64,000 bases of DNA. Source: Cannabis sativa. Its lineage: Eukaryota > Streptophyta > Magnoliopsida > Rosales > Cannabaceae. The position numbers were made by a program, and so were the translations under genes. The stretch is from contig NC_083602.1 of NCBI RefSeq assembly GCF_029168945.1, positions 71,134,600-71,198,599 on the forward strand, written 5' to 3'. This document shows positions 33,085 through 45,607 of this stretch, one piece after another. The first letter of the stretch is position 1; each line of letters starts with the position of its first letter. The notes below the pieces were generated by a model. That model was not told the origin of the DNA, did not search any database, and worked only from the letters and a program-made list of their open reading frames with translations.

Positions 33085-34658
33085 AATGACACTACAACAC
33101 ATCAATAAAACAGAAGTAAGGTTTTGGCTCATAAATTCATACACAGTTCAGAAAATAACAAGTAATGACATATGTTATAGAAATACTAAATCTAACATAG
33201 TTTATTTTCCAAGGTATTTCAACAAGGCGATACGATTAAGGTCCCGTTTAGGCGAGAGTCAAAGCATCATCCATTGAATAGAGTTGTCAGCTCATCTAAA
33301 ATGATAACCATTCTAGCAACCTTTTATTCGATCAAGATTGGAATTCAGCGTTGTCCCGTTTAGGCGAGAGTCAAGGCAATTCTATCTTATGAGCTTCCAC
33401 CATTGTTTCATAATTTGCAAGTCAAGTATGGTCGCCACCATTAGGTTGATCTATACCATACAAAACACTTACAAACTACTTATCATTCAAGATTAAACGG
33501 TGTGAAATTGCTAATGAACGTTCCTCCATTAGGGAGGATTACTCACTAAAACAAACGCGGTGTAAAACCCACAATGGAGATCGAATGTCTCTTGATTAAA
33601 AGCTCATTATTTTAAAAAATATTATATGTATTTTGTATAATCATTTTAATTCGATATTTTAATAATGAAAAATTACAAACTAAAGTTGGTTTAAATAAAA
33701 AAAAACAACTTTAATTAATTTTCAATCATTATTTAATTTGAAAAATAAATTCAAATAAATATCGAACAAGTTCCATAATATAATAATGAAAAATTACAAA
33801 TCAAAGTTGGTTTAAATAAAAAAATCAACTTTAATTAATTTTCAATTATTAATTAAATTCGAAAAATAAATTCGAATAATATATGGAACAAAGTTGAAAA
33901 TATCTTGTTTAAGTTGTTTTAGAAGAATCTAAAAAATCAACTTAAATATATTTCAAATCAGATTTAATTAAATTTAAAATTAAGTTATAACCACTTAATT
34001 TGAAGATATTCCATTTTAAGTTAATATTCGAAAAGATAAATCTATAGTATTCCATTTTAAGTTAATATTCGAAAAGATATTAACTTAAAAAAATATCTAA
34101 AGAATCTTAATAACCAATGCCTAAGATTTCTCAACTTAATTTTGAAATTTTAAATCCAAAAGATATTCAGATTTAAGTTGGTTAGTTGTAGATAATTAAA
34201 TATCAACTTAAATAGGAATATTTAATGAAAAATTTAAATTAAGCTTCAGAAAGAATCTAGATGGTTATAATTCTATATTTAATTAAATATAAGAAAATAC
34301 ATATAGTTTAGCTTAGAATATAAAATTCTTTAAACTATGGTTTTCTTAAATTAATTTCAAAATAAATAAAATTAATTATGTTGCTAATCAATTTTTATTA
34401 GGTTAAACTAGTGTAATTAACCTAGTACAGTTATTCAAATCAGGTAAATGGGCCTTCACAATTGGGGTGGTTCATGTGAGGGGGTGCTAGGTTCAGTATG
34501 TCGTACCCACTTCTATGGCTCCCAACTCTCACACAAGGCCTAAAAGAGATGAATTTAACCCTAAAATGAACAACTGTTATTAATTGAATAAGCCCAAAAC
34601 TAAATGGGCCTAAATAAAATCTATCAAGAACTATGACATTTTATTTAGCAACAGCAAT
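33085..34658 (-). other. Leader of copia A, gag-proximal part
   Basis: Untranslated. It holds the conserved 3' leader block (33190-33600), AT-rich DNA with direct repeats near 33640-33900 and 34010-34085, and part of the conserved mid-leader block (34440-34620). It continues after B at 54552. Confidence 0.7.
33190..33600 (-). other. Conserved 3' leader block (copia A)
   Basis: Repeat motif GACTCTCGCCTAAACGGGAC at 33241-33260 and 33353-33372 (- strand) and hairpin CCTCC-CTAAT-GGAGG near 33527-33541. Confidence 0.55.
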
Positions 34659-34663
34659 CTATA
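34659..34663 (+). repeat. TSD of copia B, left copy (CTATA)
   Basis: CTATA before TGTTGGG; repeated at 54547-54551. Joining the flanks restores A leader DNA that matches C at 21785-21855. Confidence 0.93.
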
Positions 34664-36559
34664 TGTTGGGTTTTATGCCCAAAATAAAACTCTTTACAAT
34701 CTGATTAGTTCTCAATATAAGAAATTTTGAAGTGATTGATGTTTGCATGAATTTTACATGCTAATGGTTTAAATATATTTATTACTTTTACACACACAAT
34801 CAGTTAAATCCAGATCATATGTTTATTCACAATTACAGTATCGTCAACACAGTGGAATGTGATTGTGATCATATGAATCAAAAGACTTGGTCCCTGTTTC
34901 ATCAGTGTTATTGGATTTACACTAATGTGATAATCAGCGATGATGTGTACTTACACTTGGAGTAAGTGTTATGTTCTTTCCAGGACATTAGTAAAGTATA
35001 CTAGTTTCGAATGTATGGAGTATACATTGGACTGGACGGATATTCCAACTAAGTTAAGATATACAAACTTACCGTTATATATATCTTTCCAAGTCAATAT
35101 CAGTAGTTGATCTTAAGATTAAAAGAATCTAAATCCTGATATGCTTAGGCTCAACTCAGGAGTGCTATTCATGTTCTTTGATTTGTTAGTTAATCCTACT
35201 TTTAGGTCAGGGTGATACGTATATTTTGGGAACATGATAGTATGAATGAGTGGGAGTGCTGAACATAAATAAGGAATCTATAGCTTCTACTGGTGTATAG
35301 AAGTCAAGTGATGATTCCCTTCGAGCTTAGCAAATAGAAGTAAATGGATGAGCTCTTGTTTAACTGACTAATTATTAGATCACTAAACACCATTTACAGG
35401 TAGCTAAGTGTTTTAAGGGGCAAAATACATTGAGGGGTGAGAACGGTAAAGAAATCCCATCTCGATGTAGATCATCTATATAGAGGATCTTTAAATCACA
35501 ATAAGATCATAACAATGGTTAAATGAGATAGCATATTAATATCGTGAAACATATAATATGCTCTATATAAGTCTGAGAGTGCAATTCTAAGTTCTAAGAG
35601 TGGATTCAACGAAGAATTAATAAGTAGGAATTTACTTGGTAAATTTGGTTCACTTATTGGAAGCTCAGGATATAGATCCATGGTCCCCATTCTAGTTGAG
35701 AACATTCTACTTGTAAGACTCATTAATTGATTTGTGATTAGTCAATTATAATTCTAAAGTTAGACTATGTCTAATTTTATGAATTTTCACTAAGCAGGGG
35801 TGAAATTGTAAAGAAAAGAGTTCTAGGTTTATTTATTTATTAATGGACTTTATATGTCTACTTAATAATTAAATTAAATGACAATATTATTTAATAATCT
35901 ATTTTAGTTATTAAATAATTAGTTTTGGCATTTAAAAGGTTAGAATTGGAAAATTGGTGTTTTTGAAAAAATAGAAATAAAATTTGATAAAACTGCAAAA
36001 TCAAGTGGGGCCCATAACTACACCTTGGCCGGCCACTAATTGTGGAGTTTCAAATTTATTTTTTCATTATTTTAATGCCAAATAATTCTTAACCTAAACC
36101 TAGTAGTTGCCTATAAATAGAAAGTGATGGCTCAGTCAAATCACATGCTTTCATTAGTTTTCTGACAGAAATTTCTCTCTTCAGAAAAACTGAGCCTTCC
36201 CTAGTTTCTATACCTGGCCCTAACCCTCTCCTCTTTTCTCTGTTCATAAATTTCGACCCTAGTGAAAGAGTGAGTGTCCACACACAGCAAGCAGTAACTC
36301 AATCATAGATTGGAAGAGTGTGAAGGATCAAACTTGAAGAAGAAGGACATTCAGGCTCATATCTTGATTATACTCTGCTACAGAAAGGATACGTGGGTTA
36401 TAGATCTGAGTGGAAGGAGACATTAATTCCGCTGCATCAATGTAAGGTTTTCTTAACTTTATATGTGTTTAATTTATCGTTTTAGAAAGTTCATATTTAG
36501 GGTGTTTAAACAACATACTTGTGAGTAGATCTAAGATCCTGGTAAAACAAATTCCAACA
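34664..36559 (+). repeat. 5' LTR of copia B
   Basis: 1896 bp, TGTTGGG...TTCCAACA. It shares about 28 bp at the start and many internal blocks with the C/A LTRs but is a distinct subfamily (TTTACAATCTGATTAG where C has CATTTCAATGTAATC). It is close to the E LTR. Confidence 0.93.
36112..36120 (+). promoter_or_regulatory. TATA box in the B 5' LTR
   Basis: TATAAATAG in GCCTATAAATAGAAAGTG, same position in the LTR as in C. Confidence 0.65.
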
Positions 36560-36561
36560 AC

Positions 36562-36578
36562 TGGTATCAAAGCCATGG
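36562..36578 (+). other. PBS of copia B (tRNA-iMet, one mismatch)
   Basis: TGGTATCAAAGCCATGG; one G-to-A change from the tRNA-iMet complement. Confidence 0.88.
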
Positions 36579-36837
36579 TAATTGATTTACTTGCATGAAA
36601 TTTGGACTTTAAAACGATTGTTTGTTATTTGGATGGTTTCATGTTGTATTGAGTGTTATATGATGATTGATTGATGTTTGTGAATTTTCGTGAAAAATAA
36701 TTAATATTTTGTTTCTATAATTATTTTTATTGGATAGTATGGAAAAAATTAAGCAAGTTACTTTTTTACAGAACTCAATTTCGATTTAATTTGAATTAGT
36801 TATGATTTTTTGAAGATTCAAAAAAAAGATAAGGGGG

Positions 36838-37030
36838 CTGTGCACACTCACGCGCGCGCGGATTCAGACAAGCAACACCGAGCTTGCTGTCTGAATCCTT
36901 CATGCGCACGCGGATCACGTGTCTGAAGCCTCACCTATGCGCGTGCATAGGCTGCAACCTCCCCTATTCTACCGAGGTTTCTCGGCCTGTCTCTCAGGGC
37001 TGCGCGCGCGGACAGTATGCTTGGCATACT
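36838..37030 (+). other. GC-rich variable island in the B leader
   Basis: CGCGCGCG runs; the core differs from C and A although the flanks match. A short frame (36884-37111) is a product of base composition. Confidence 0.6.
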
Positions 37031-39799
37031 GTCCGTACAGCTCCCAAAATTTTCGTTTTTCTTCGTTTTTTCATGCTTTTTCATGGAATTAACTTCCGAT
37101 TTTTTGTGTAGTTTTGTATTTATAGATTTACTATTCCTAATTCAATTCTAATTATCATAATGAATTAATTTAATATTTTTTTTAATTTAATTCATGATAT
37201 TAGTGTAATTTGAATTTGAAATTAGTAAATATCTATCCTTTTACTTAATTATTTATCTTATTTTTAAATTTGATTATATCTTATCTTATTTTTAAATCTA
37301 AGGTCAGATATTAAATTTTTTAAATTAATTTTTTTAAAAAATATTTTGACCTTATTTAAATTTAAAATAAGATAACTATAATCATGTAATTTTAAATAGA
37401 TGTAAATATTTTGCTAACTTTTAAATTTTGTTATTTTATTTATTTAAATTAAATTTAAAATCTGAAAAAAATATTTAATTTATCTTTTCTATTTTTTATT
37501 TAATTTTTATTTATAAAATAACATTTAATTTTTAAAAGTAGTTAGCAAATTTTGAAATGATATTTAGGTTAGTTGAAACTTAATTTTTCAAAATTATAGG
37601 TTTAATTTTAAATATTTTTTTTAAAATAATTTCGAAATTTAAAATTTTTTTTATTTTATTTTCAAAATAAATAAATAAATTTTTTTTTTGAAAATTAAAT
37701 TTTTTTATTTAATTATTTATTTTTTGAAATTTATTTATTTAAAATTAAATAAATCCTACTTCCAACTATCCAGCTAACCTTGTTGCAGGAGTATGTGGTT
37801 TTAGCTTGTGTGTAAGTTTTCAAAACCTATTATTACTTGATTGCAAATAGCCATGGTTAACTTGTTTATTGATCCAATGATCTGATTTTAACTCATGGCT
37901 CCCTTGGTCAAGTTAATAATTTGTAAAAGGTAAATTTTACAATCTTCTTTCATCTGTGTATGACCTAGCAACATGATAGGATCCATCTAAGTGTGTACAT
38001 GTGTGAGCCTATGTGTTTATTTTATTATATAGATGCATATAGGTTGTTGCTAAATAAAATGTCACACCATGATAAATTTTATTTAGGTCCATTTAGTTTT
38101 GGACCTATTCAATTAATAACAGTTATTTATTTTAAGGTTAAATTCCTCTCTTTTGGGCCTTCTGTGAGAGTTGGGAGCCATAGAAGTGGGTACGACATAC
38201 TGAACCCAGCACCCCCTCACATGAACTACCCCAATTGTGAAGGCCTATTTGCCTGATTTGAATAACTGTACTAGGTTAATTATATTAGTTTGACCTAATA
38301 AAATTGAATTAGCAACATAATTAAATTTTAAAATATATGATTTTTTTTTTCATTTTAATATTTTAAAGTTAATTTTAAGAAAAACACTTTTAGTTTTAGA
38401 TATTATTTCTAGACAAACTATTTGTATTTTTCTTGTATTTAATTAAATATAAAATTTTAACTAACTAGACTCTTTCTGGAGCTTATTTAATTAAATATTC
38501 CTATTTAAGTTATAAATTAGTTGTATCAACTGATTTTTTTTTCTAACTTAAATTTGAATATTTTATTTAAATTTTAAATTAAGTTGAGCAATCCTAGGCA
38601 TTAGTTATTAAAGATTCTTAAGATATTTTTTAAGTTAATATCTTTTCGAAAATTAACTTAAAATGGAATATTTTAGATATTTTTTAGGTTAATATCTTTT
38701 CGAATATTAACTTAAAATGATATCTGCAAATCAAGTGGTTATAACTTAATTTTTGATATTTAATTAAATCTAAATTTGAAATTATTTAAGTTTTAGATTT
38801 TTTTCTATATAACTTAAATTAGATATTTTTCAAATTTTTGTTGAAAAGATACTTAGTCAAATAAAATATTTTCTAGATAGTTATTTCTAGACTACTTATT
38901 ATTTCTAATATTTAAATAGGAAAATTTTATACTTTGTGAAATTAATTATTTAAATAATTAATTTTGGTACAATTTTATTTAAGTATATTTTTCCTAGTAT
39001 TAAACTAGAAATTAATAATTAAGCCTTCTCTACACTTAATTATTTATTTCTTGAATTTAATACATTTAATTAACTTGAAAAATTTAAATATCTAAGTTGA
39101 TTTTCATCATGATACTTAAATATTTATTTTTCATGACACTTAATTAAATAGAAAATTATTTTTAGGTTGAAATTTAATTTTTCAACTTAAATTCAAATAA
39201 TTTTCAAAATATATATTTTCTTTATTTTATTAATCAATTTTGAAAATTGCATTTTAATTATGCAATATTTTCGAATTTTTTATTTTGAAAAATAGATTGA
39301 GTTGTAAATTAATTATTTATTTTAATTAATTCTTGGGCCAACTTAAATCAATGATTTTTTTCATTTAATTGATTAATTTAAAATAAATAAATTTAAAATA
39401 TATATTAATAGAATTGAATTAATTAGTCAAAAGAAAATCTAGATAGGTGATATTTTTGCTTGAAGTATTTCTTTTCTATTTTTTATTATTTTTCGAAAAT
39501 TGTATAGTTATTATACTTTATTTTTGAATACAATAAATATATTCTCAAGGAAATTTTTAAGTTGCTAATTAATCTAATTTAATTCAACTTAAACTAATTT
39601 CCTTAATATTAATATTTAAGATTATTACTAAGCTGGAAATAATTAATTTTATTTCAATCACCATCTAAGTATAATTTTATAAATATTATATTAAATTCTT
39701 ATTTTTGAATCTTAATTCTAAATTTCGAATTTAATAAGAATTTATTTATTAGAATAATAAAGAAAATACATTTTAAAAGAATGAGCTTTATTATTATTA

Positions 39800-40180
39800 A
39801 GATATTTGATCTCCATTGTTGGTTTCACATCGCGTTTGTTTTAGTGAGTAATCCTCCCTAATGGAGGAACGTTCATTAGCAATTTCGCACCGTTTAATCT
39901 CGAAAGATAAGTAGTTTGTAAGTGTTTTATATGGTATAGATCACCCTAATGGTGGCGACCATATTTGACTTGCAAATTGTGAAACAATGGTAGAAGCTCA
40001 TAAGATAGAATAGCCTTGACTCTCGCCTAAACGGGACAACGCTGGATTCCAATCTTGATCGAATAAAAGGTTGCTAGAATGTTTAACATTTTAGATGAGC
40101 TGACAACTCTATTCAATAGATGGTAGCTTTGACTCTCGCCTAAACGGGACACTGATATCAGTTTATTGAAAAACCTTGGA
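39800..40180 (+). other. Conserved 3' leader block (copia B)
   Basis: Hairpins CCTCC-CTAAT-GGAGG (39853-39867) and CACC-CTAAT-GGTG (about 39942-39954), and repeats of GACTCTCGCCTAAACGGGAC at 40018-40037 and 40131-40150. Confidence 0.6.
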
Positions 40181-40332
40181 AATTATTTAGGGTTGAATTT
40201 TTTCTTTTAAGTATTTTCTCATATCATTCCTACTTGCTATGTGCTTATAATTTCTGAATTGATTTTGTGTTAAACCATTATTAATTTCTATTTGTTGATT
40301 TCTATTATTTTGTAGTATCTTGTATTATCAAA

Positions 40333-41199
40333 ATGAATCCCATGTTATCACTGTTGACTGAAAACAAGCTGAATGGATCTAACTTTAATAAGTGGAATGA
40401 GAACATTAATATTGCTCTCATAGGAGAAAGTGCCTTGTTTGTTTTAACTGAGCCGTCACCTGAAGTGCCTGGGGACAATGCTTCCAAAGCTGTGAAAGAA
40501 AAGTATGAGCGTTGGTAGAAAGCAAATGACAAAGCTCTATACTTTATGCTTTCTAGCATGGTTGACACCCTCAAAACTCGGTTTTCTAAAACCGAGAAGG
40601 CTGCTGAAGTTATGACGAAGTTAAATGAGCTATTCGGTAAGGCATCACTTCAGTCACGCTTTGACGCGACTAAGAAGTACATTAATGCACGGATGGAACC
40701 TCATCAAAACGTGCGTGACCATGTTCTCCTAATGTCAAGTTATTTCCAAGAAGCCCAGGATCATGGTGCTGAAATGGACAGTGCTACTCAAGTAAGTCTT
40801 ATCTTGAATAGCCTGACTCCAGCATTTCTACCATACACATCAAATTATGTCATGAATAAGAAGGAAATTGACTTTCATGAATTAGTCAATGACCTTCAAA
40901 CTTATGAAAATTTGATTGGAGGACCCAAGAAGAAAGGGAGTAAACCTCACAATCCTGGGAATGGTAATGGGACGATGAAACCTGAAGCAAATGTTGCCTC
41001 TGCTTCGAAACCCAAATCGAAGAAGAAGTGGAAGAACACCAAGAAGCGAACAAAAGCCATGAAGAATAAAAAGGCTGCTCCTTCTGGTGATGCTACACTT
41101 AAAGGAAAGTGTTTCTACTGCAATGAAAAAGGTCACTGGAAACCTTAGTGTCCTAAACTTCTTGCAAAGAAACAAGGTATTTCTATTTATAAACTTTAA
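40333..41199 (+). pseudogene. gag: Copia B Gag, nearly full length, two stops
   Basis: ATG at 40333 (MNPMLSLLTENKLNGSNF) starts a copia Gag of the UBN2/Retrotran_gag type: the N-terminal L-x-G-x-N-F-x-x-W motif, helical capsid core (residues about 60-190, with RDHVLLMSSYFQEAQDHGAE and LILNSLTPAF), a Lys-rich linker and the knuckle CFYCNEKGHWKP-x-C. One frame runs throughout, interrupted by TAG at 40516 and by TAG at 41146 inside the knuckle. Everything else is intact, including the N-terminal domain lost from A and C. The frame ends TAA at 41197-41199. Its family supplied Gag; this copy is dead unless the stops are read through. Confidence 0.9.
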
Positions 41200-41276
41200 G
41201 AGTTTTAGTGAATTATTATCCAATTGGATTTATGATTCTGGACTAACTTTGTTTATTTGTTTTCTTCTTCTTATAG
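41177..41276 (+). other. Putative 100-nt intron at the gag/protease boundary (copia B)
   Basis: Donor CAAG|GTATTT, branch GGACTAAC, acceptor TTCTTATAG|GCC. It contains the protease-like W-I-Y-D-S-G. Splicing gives a stop codon four codons later, as in E. Confidence 0.58.
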
Positions 41277-43020
41277 GCCAAGCTACTTGAACTCAGATGA
41301 GTTGGATCAGAAAGCTGGACCAAAGGGTGAAATCGTCCAGATGAAGATGAAGCTCTTCAATTTATTTTTGAATTAATTGTTTTAGTTTAAAGACAATTTG
41401 GATTTCAAATTTTAGTTAGGGATATTTATCCCTATTTTTCTCATATTGTTGCAATACATTTTTTATTTTATTATTAATAAAGTATTCTTTTATTTTCGAA
41501 TTCAACCATTGCAATTTATGAGAATGAGCTTCATTTATTTTATCTTCATCAACTATTACCACATTATATTTATATGTTTGTATGTGTGAGTGTTTTTATT
41601 ATTGATGCAAATTCTATAATATTTACAACTCTTCATAGAGTTATATTAAATAAACACTAGAAACTAATTCTATGTTTATTAATAATTGTTCATTCTAATA
41701 CAATTATTAAGAATTTGTTTAATAAAAGGATCTTTTGATCTGATAGGGGTGGAGAAAAGTTAAGAAAACTATGCAGTTCAACGATCTTTTATATCTAATG
41801 AACTCTGGATAGTATTCAACTCCACATAAACTCTATCACACTTAGAGAATAATGATCTTTACTACCTTTAGGGGTGAATCATAATCTCTATATACTTAGG
41901 GGTGGAGGTTATCCATAGTACCCTATATGTATATTCTTAGGGGTGGAGTCTATTCCACAATTCCCTATGTAACACATATTTTCTTTAAACATGGAAGTAA
42001 TATAATGAATTAGCGATTATCAATATAAATTCTTGATCTTGATTGTATGTTCCATTTCGTTTTACTATTGTAAGTAAAAAGTTTGATACCTATGAAAGTT
42101 CTTTGATAAAGTTTCACACTACCTTAATTGAGTGAGAGAATTTTATAGTTCTATACCCATCTTCATCAGTTTGATACTTGTGATAGATACTTAAGAACAC
42201 TACTGAAAAGTAAATCTAACCATTCACATGGATAGGAATAGCTTATCAGAATTATGAGAATAAGATAGAGAAATCTAGTTCAGTCTATTCGAATGACTTG
42301 AACCTAGAATTCTTAATCCTCATAAAATTTTATGGTATCTTAATTTTGATTACTTTATCTCTGGCATGTATTTTTCACTTCAAATACTAGTCTGCTATGT
42401 TGATGACTTAGTCTTAACTTAAAGTTTCAGACTAATATAAAAGTCACAACTAGGTAACTCTCCAAACAATAAGAGGTTAAAAGTATTATTTAACAAGACA
42501 TATGTTATTGAGTGGGAGCTATCTGAGATGTAATCAAATAGGGAACATTAGAAGATATTCAAGAAAGATTTATGAAAGTGATCTATATGTTAGATATTAA
42601 GGAACTATGTATCAGTTGTCCTTGTATCTCACCAACTCATTTCGAGATCTTTGAGATGGTGCTTACTTTGGGGGTGGAGGAATTATTCTATAATAATTCA
42701 AGCTCTACCAGAGAAGAGTTATAACTTTGTAAATTTCGAAAATACCAGAAAGTTATATTGCTGAAGAAAAGTCTACACTGTATTATCTCAATTCCATATT
42801 TTAAAATATGAGAGATATGTCTTCTGTTTATTCAGATGTACATTTAAAATAGTAAAGATTTCAGTATCCCTTGATGAGTAAAGCATATAGTAAAGGATGT
42901 TTCATAAGAGAATTTATGAACTAGTTTCCAGAAGTTTGGGTGGATTCAAATATACTACACTTGATCTGAAGATCAAGACATCAGATTGACCTATTTGCAC
43001 AGTTTGTTTTATATTAGTAC
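41277..43020 (+). pseudogene. Decayed pol remnant after gag (copia B)
   Basis: No open frame. The tract 41728-41796 matches integrase DNA near DRGGEY, and 42640-42690 matches the RNase H region (GGGGGTGGAG). An AGGGGTGGA-type motif recurs around 41870-41960. The tract is co-linear with E 302-1988. Confidence 0.6.
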
Positions 43021-43031
43021 AAGTGGGAGTT
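43021..43031 (+). other. PPT of copia B
   Basis: AAGTGGGAGTT before TGTTGGG. Confidence 0.85.
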
Positions 43032-43684
43032 TGTTGGGTTTTATGCCCTAAATAAAACTCTTTACAATCTGATTAGTTATCAATATAAGAAATTTTGAAG
43101 TGATTGATGTTTGCAGGAATTTTACATGCTAATGGTTTAAATATGTTTATTACTTTTACACACAGAATCAGTTAAATCCAGATCATATGTTTATTCACAA
43201 TTACAGTATCGTCAACACAGTGGAATGTGATTGTGATCATATGAATCAAAAGACTTGGTCCCTGTTTCATCAGTGTTATTGGATTTACACTAATGTGATA
43301 ATCAACGATGATGTGTACTTACACTTGGAGTAAGTGTTATGTTCTTTCCAGGACATTAGTAAAGTATACTAGTTTCGAATGTATGGAGTATAAATTGGAC
43401 TGGATGGATATTGCAACTAAGTTAAGATATTACAAACTTACCGTTATATATATCTTTCCAAGTCAATATCAGTAGTTGATCTTAAGATTAAAAGAATCTA
43501 AATCCTGATATGCTTAGGCTCAACTCAGGAGTGCTATTCATGTTCTTTGATTTATTAGTTAATCCTACTTTTAGGTCAGGGTGATACGTATATTTTGGGA
43601 ACATGATAGTATGATTGAGTGGGAGTGCTGAACATAAATAAGGAATCTATAGCTTCTACTGGTGTATAGAAGTCAAGTGATGAT
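43032..43684 (+). repeat. 3' LTR of copia B, first part
   Basis: Matches 34664-35315; ends ATGAT where D begins. Confidence 0.92.
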
Positions 43685-45578
43685 TGTTGGAAATTATTTT
43701 ACCAGGATCTTAGATCTACTCACAAGTATGTTTATTAACATCCTAAATAAGAACTTTCTAAAACGATAAATTAAACTCATATAAAGTTCAAGAAACCTTA
43801 CATTGGGTGCAGCGGAATTAAATGACTCCTTCCGTTCAGATCTCTAACCCTTGATTCCTTTCTGTAGCAGAGTATTATCAAGATCTGAACCTGGATCTCT
43901 TTCTCTGAATCCTTGATGCTGAATCTCCTTTGCTGATGATCTTTCTTCACGATCTTCCTCACTATGATTGAGGTATTGCTTGATGTGTGTGGGCACTACT
44001 CTAATCACTAAAGTAATTTCGAAATTCAAAGGAAGAAGGTAGAGAGAGAGTGGCGGCTAGAGAAGAGAGAGTGGAGGCTCAGGTTTTTCTGATTCAGAAA
44101 AAGTGTGATTTTCCTGAAGCCTTCACTATCTATTTATAGCATTCCACTAGGGTTAGATTTGAATTATATGGCATTAAAATAATGAAAAAATCAACTTAAA
44201 ATACCTATAAAGGTGGCCGGCCATGGCTAGGTGGACTGAGCCTTGATTTTTGCAATTTTGCAATTTTAACACCTTTTGTATTTGATTTTCTCAAAAATGC
44301 CAATTTCCTAATTCAATCATTTAAATGCCAATTCTAACTATTTAATAACTATAAATAATTATTAAATAATATTGTCATTTATCATATTTATTAATTGAAC
44401 CATACAAAGTATCATAATTAACAAATATGCCCCTATTAACTCTTTCTTTACAATTTCGCCCTTACTTAGTGAAAATTTCACAAATAGACATAGTCTAATT
44501 CGTGAATTATAACTGATTAATCAAAACCAATTACATGAGTCTTACAAACAATATTATCTCAACTAGTGGGGGGACCATGGGTCTATATAACCGAGCTTCC
44601 AATAAGTAGATCAAGAATTTAGTACTAAAATTCACTAACTTATTAATTCTTCGTTGAATCCACGCATAGAACTTAGAATTGCACTCTCAGTATATAGAAT
44701 GCTCTATATGTTCCACCATATAGACACATCATTAGTTATCCATTGTTATAATCCTAATTTGATCAATGATCCTCTATATGAATGATCTACACAGTAAAGG
44801 GATTAAATTACCGTAACACCCTACTATGTATTTTATCCTTAAAACACTTGACCCCGTATAAATGATATTTCAGCTTATGTGAAATGAGATCTCCACCATT
44901 TATTTTCGTTTGGTCAAGCTCGAAGGAGATCATCCTTTGCTTACTATTTGCCAGATAGAAGCTATAGATTCCATGTTTATGCTAGCGCTCCCACTCAATT
45001 GCACTACCGTGTTCCCAAAATGTACGTATCACCCTGACCTAAAAGTAGGCTTAACTAACAAATCAAAGAACACGAATAGCCTTTCAAGATTGAGCCTAAT
45101 CATAACAGGATTAAGATCATTTGATCTAGGATCAACTTGGCGATATTGACTTGAATAGATTTTACGGTAAGTTTAATTAAATCTAAATCAAAGTTCAATA
45201 TCGGTCCCTTCCGATGCATACTCCATGCATCCAACCTGAGCTTTACTTTAACTAATGTTCTGGAAAGAACATAGTATTTCTCCAAATACAAGTAAACTCT
45301 TGTTGTAGATTATCATATCAGTAAAACCCTGTGTCTGATAAATCTAGGAAACTTTATTCACATAGTCATGTTTACTTTCCAATGTGATGATAGCACAATA
45401 AACATGATCAAGTATGTGAAAAGGGTTTAAGATGAATTTATAAATCAATTAGACAAGCAATTGATAAAGTGAACCAAAACATACACAAATGAATGAAAAA
45501 TACTTCGGTTTCTTTATTGATGTTGAATAAAATAGATTACATTGAAATGGAGTTTTATTTAGGGCATAAAACCTAACA
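43685..45578 (-). repeat. LTR of copia D (outer, 3' LTR)
   Basis: 1894 bp, TGTTGGAAAT to CCTAACA on the + strand. Nearly identical to 51902-53797. Confidence 0.92.
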
Positions 45579-45589
45579 AACTCCCACTT
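45579..45589 (-). other. PPT of copia D
   Basis: AAGTGGGAGTT on the - strand. Confidence 0.85.
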
Positions 45590-45607
45590 GCACTAATATA
45601 AAACTAA

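Larger units (their letters stand above)
36579..40332 (+). other. Leader of copia B
   Basis: 3.75 kb untranslated, about 1 kb longer than in C. The GC-rich island is at 36838-37030, the conserved mid-leader block at 37760-38280, an extra AT-rich tract at about 38300-39790 and the conserved 3' block at 39800-40180. Confidence 0.7.
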
